From NCBI GenBank assembly GCA_016927095.1, contig JAFGNI010000244.1:1-5527 (forward strand): 5,527 nt of DNA, given 5' to 3'. The translations under genes were made by a program, and so were the position numbers. The notes under the pieces are model-generated. The model made no database searches. It saw nothing but the letters and a program-made list of their open reading frames with translations, and had not been told where the DNA came from. Shown piece by piece: positions 5,043-5,527 of this stretch. How positions within the stretch are numbered: position 1 is the stretch's first letter; each line of letters begins with the position of its first letter. This stretch comes from Anaerolineae bacterium (GTDB taxonomy: Bacteria > Chloroflexota > Anaerolineae > B4-G1 > SLSP01).

Positions 5043-5527
5043 CGGCTGCTTCCCAAGCCCGCCCACTTGTCCGGCGCGGCATCCGGGCGATAGGCATCCA
5101 GATAGCTGAAGACGTCGGGAACGTCACCGGCGACATAGTAGTAATGGCGCCAGGGGTGGGCGAACCGTTGCTCGTAGAAGTGCTCGAAAAGCGCCACCAG
5201 AGGTGCGTAGTAGTTTGCTGTGTTCAACAACACGATCGGTTTCGTGTGCGCGCCAATCTGGCGCAGTGTCAGGGTCTCAGACAGCTCCTCGAGCGTGCCG
5301 AAGCCCCCCGGCAACACAACGAAAGCGTCCGATCGCGCCTCCATCACGGCTTTCCGTTCGCGCATATCCCGTGTGACGATGAACTCATCCGCATCGGAGA
5401 AGACGATGCGCTTCTCTTGTAGGGCCGTCGGCATCACGCCGATCACCGTGCCACCACCCATCTTGACAGCCTGCGCGACGGCCCCCATCAGGCCGATGTC
5501 AGCGCCCCCGTAGACGAGGGTGTCACC
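5039..5527 (-). CDS. LOG-family protein (nucleoside 5'-monophosphate phosphoribohydrolase), 5' end missing
   Basis: The frame is open to the window edge and is not begun by the first visible ATG (5488). The 13 codons before that ATG encode the conserved family stretch LVYGGADIGLMG, so the true start lies outside the window. About 162 residues are visible. In order they show YGGADIGLMG (visible residues 6-15), GVMP (30-33), MRERKAVM (55-62) and the defining LOG motif PGGFGTLEE (73-81). R58 and E81 fall where the family places its catalytic Arg and Glu. LOG proteins hydrolyse AMP and related nucleoside monophosphates to free base and ribose 5-phosphate; plant and some bacterial members release cytokinins this way. 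The family is often mislabelled as lysine decarboxylase. It is the first visible gene of the minus-strand operon, overlapping the kinase gene by four bases. Family assignment is firm; the actual nucleotide substrate is not shown. Confidence 0.9.
   Translation of the reverse strand, partial: GDTLVYGGADIGLMGAVAQAVKMGGGTVIGVMPTALQEKRIVFSDADEFIVTRDMRERKAVMEARSDAFVVLPGGFGTLEELSETLTLRQIGAHTKPIVLLNTANYYAPLVALFEHFYEQRFAHPWRHYYYVAGDVPDVFSYLDAYRPDAAPDKWAGLGSSR
5049..5054 (-). promoter_or_regulatory. Ribosome binding site deciding the kinase start
   Basis: GGGAAG on the minus strand lies six bases before the ATG at 5042. It supports that start over the in-frame ATG at 5066, which would lie well inside the LOG gene. 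Confidence 0.65.

Noticed and set aside
5043..5066. Upstream ATG (5066) as the kinase start
   Set aside because: It would overlap the LOG gene by 28 bases and add eight residues ahead of the conserved first strand; the ATG at 5042 has the ribosome site and the ATGA junction.
5354..5365. MRERK in the LOG protein in place of the better known MHxRK as a lost active-site residue
   Set aside because: The catalytic Arg and Glu are still present, and the His position is, as far as I recall, variable across bacterial LOG proteins.

Overview
This is a GC-rich stretch (roughly 60% by eye) of an unidentified bacterium. The gene content, the style of the adenosine deaminase and methyltransferase, and the GC-rich hairpin repeats would fit a Chloroflexota-like or similar environmental lineage. 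That assignment is only a weak inference, because there is no rRNA or other lineage marker in the window.

The window holds two convergent gene groups. On the + strand (1-1875) are the beta subunit of indolepyruvate ferredoxin oxidoreductase (iorB) and a CapA-family metallophosphatase-like protein, 33 bases apart. The catalytic alpha subunit (iorA) would be expected just upstream of the window. On the - strand, reading from the right edge to 2257, are four tightly packed genes: a LOG-family nucleotide phosphoribohydrolase (5' end cut by the window edge), a PfkB-family sugar/nucleoside kinase, a class I SAM-dependent methyltransferase and an adenosine deaminase. Their junctions are a 4-base ATGA overlap, a 1-base gap and a 10-base gap, so they are almost certainly one operon with translational coupling.

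The two groups meet across about 380 bases without a gene (1876-2256). This stretch is full of short perfect hairpins. The most striking part is 2051-2206, a symmetrical element with matching outer and inner hairpins at both ends. The two outer stems differ at one position by a compensating base-pair change, which points to a structured, possibly mobile (REP- or MITE-like) repeat. A separate 7-bp hairpin follows capA, and a 9-bp inverted repeat spans the end of add.

Functionally, three of the four minus-strand genes fit purine nucleoside/nucleotide turnover. LOG proteins split nucleoside 5'-monophosphates into base and ribose 5-phosphate, Add converts (deoxy)adenosine to (deoxy)inosine, and PfkB kinases phosphorylate ribose or nucleosides. 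The methyltransferase has no assigned substrate. No promoter is visible for either group, since both begin outside the window. No tRNA, rRNA, CRISPR array or transposase gene was found.
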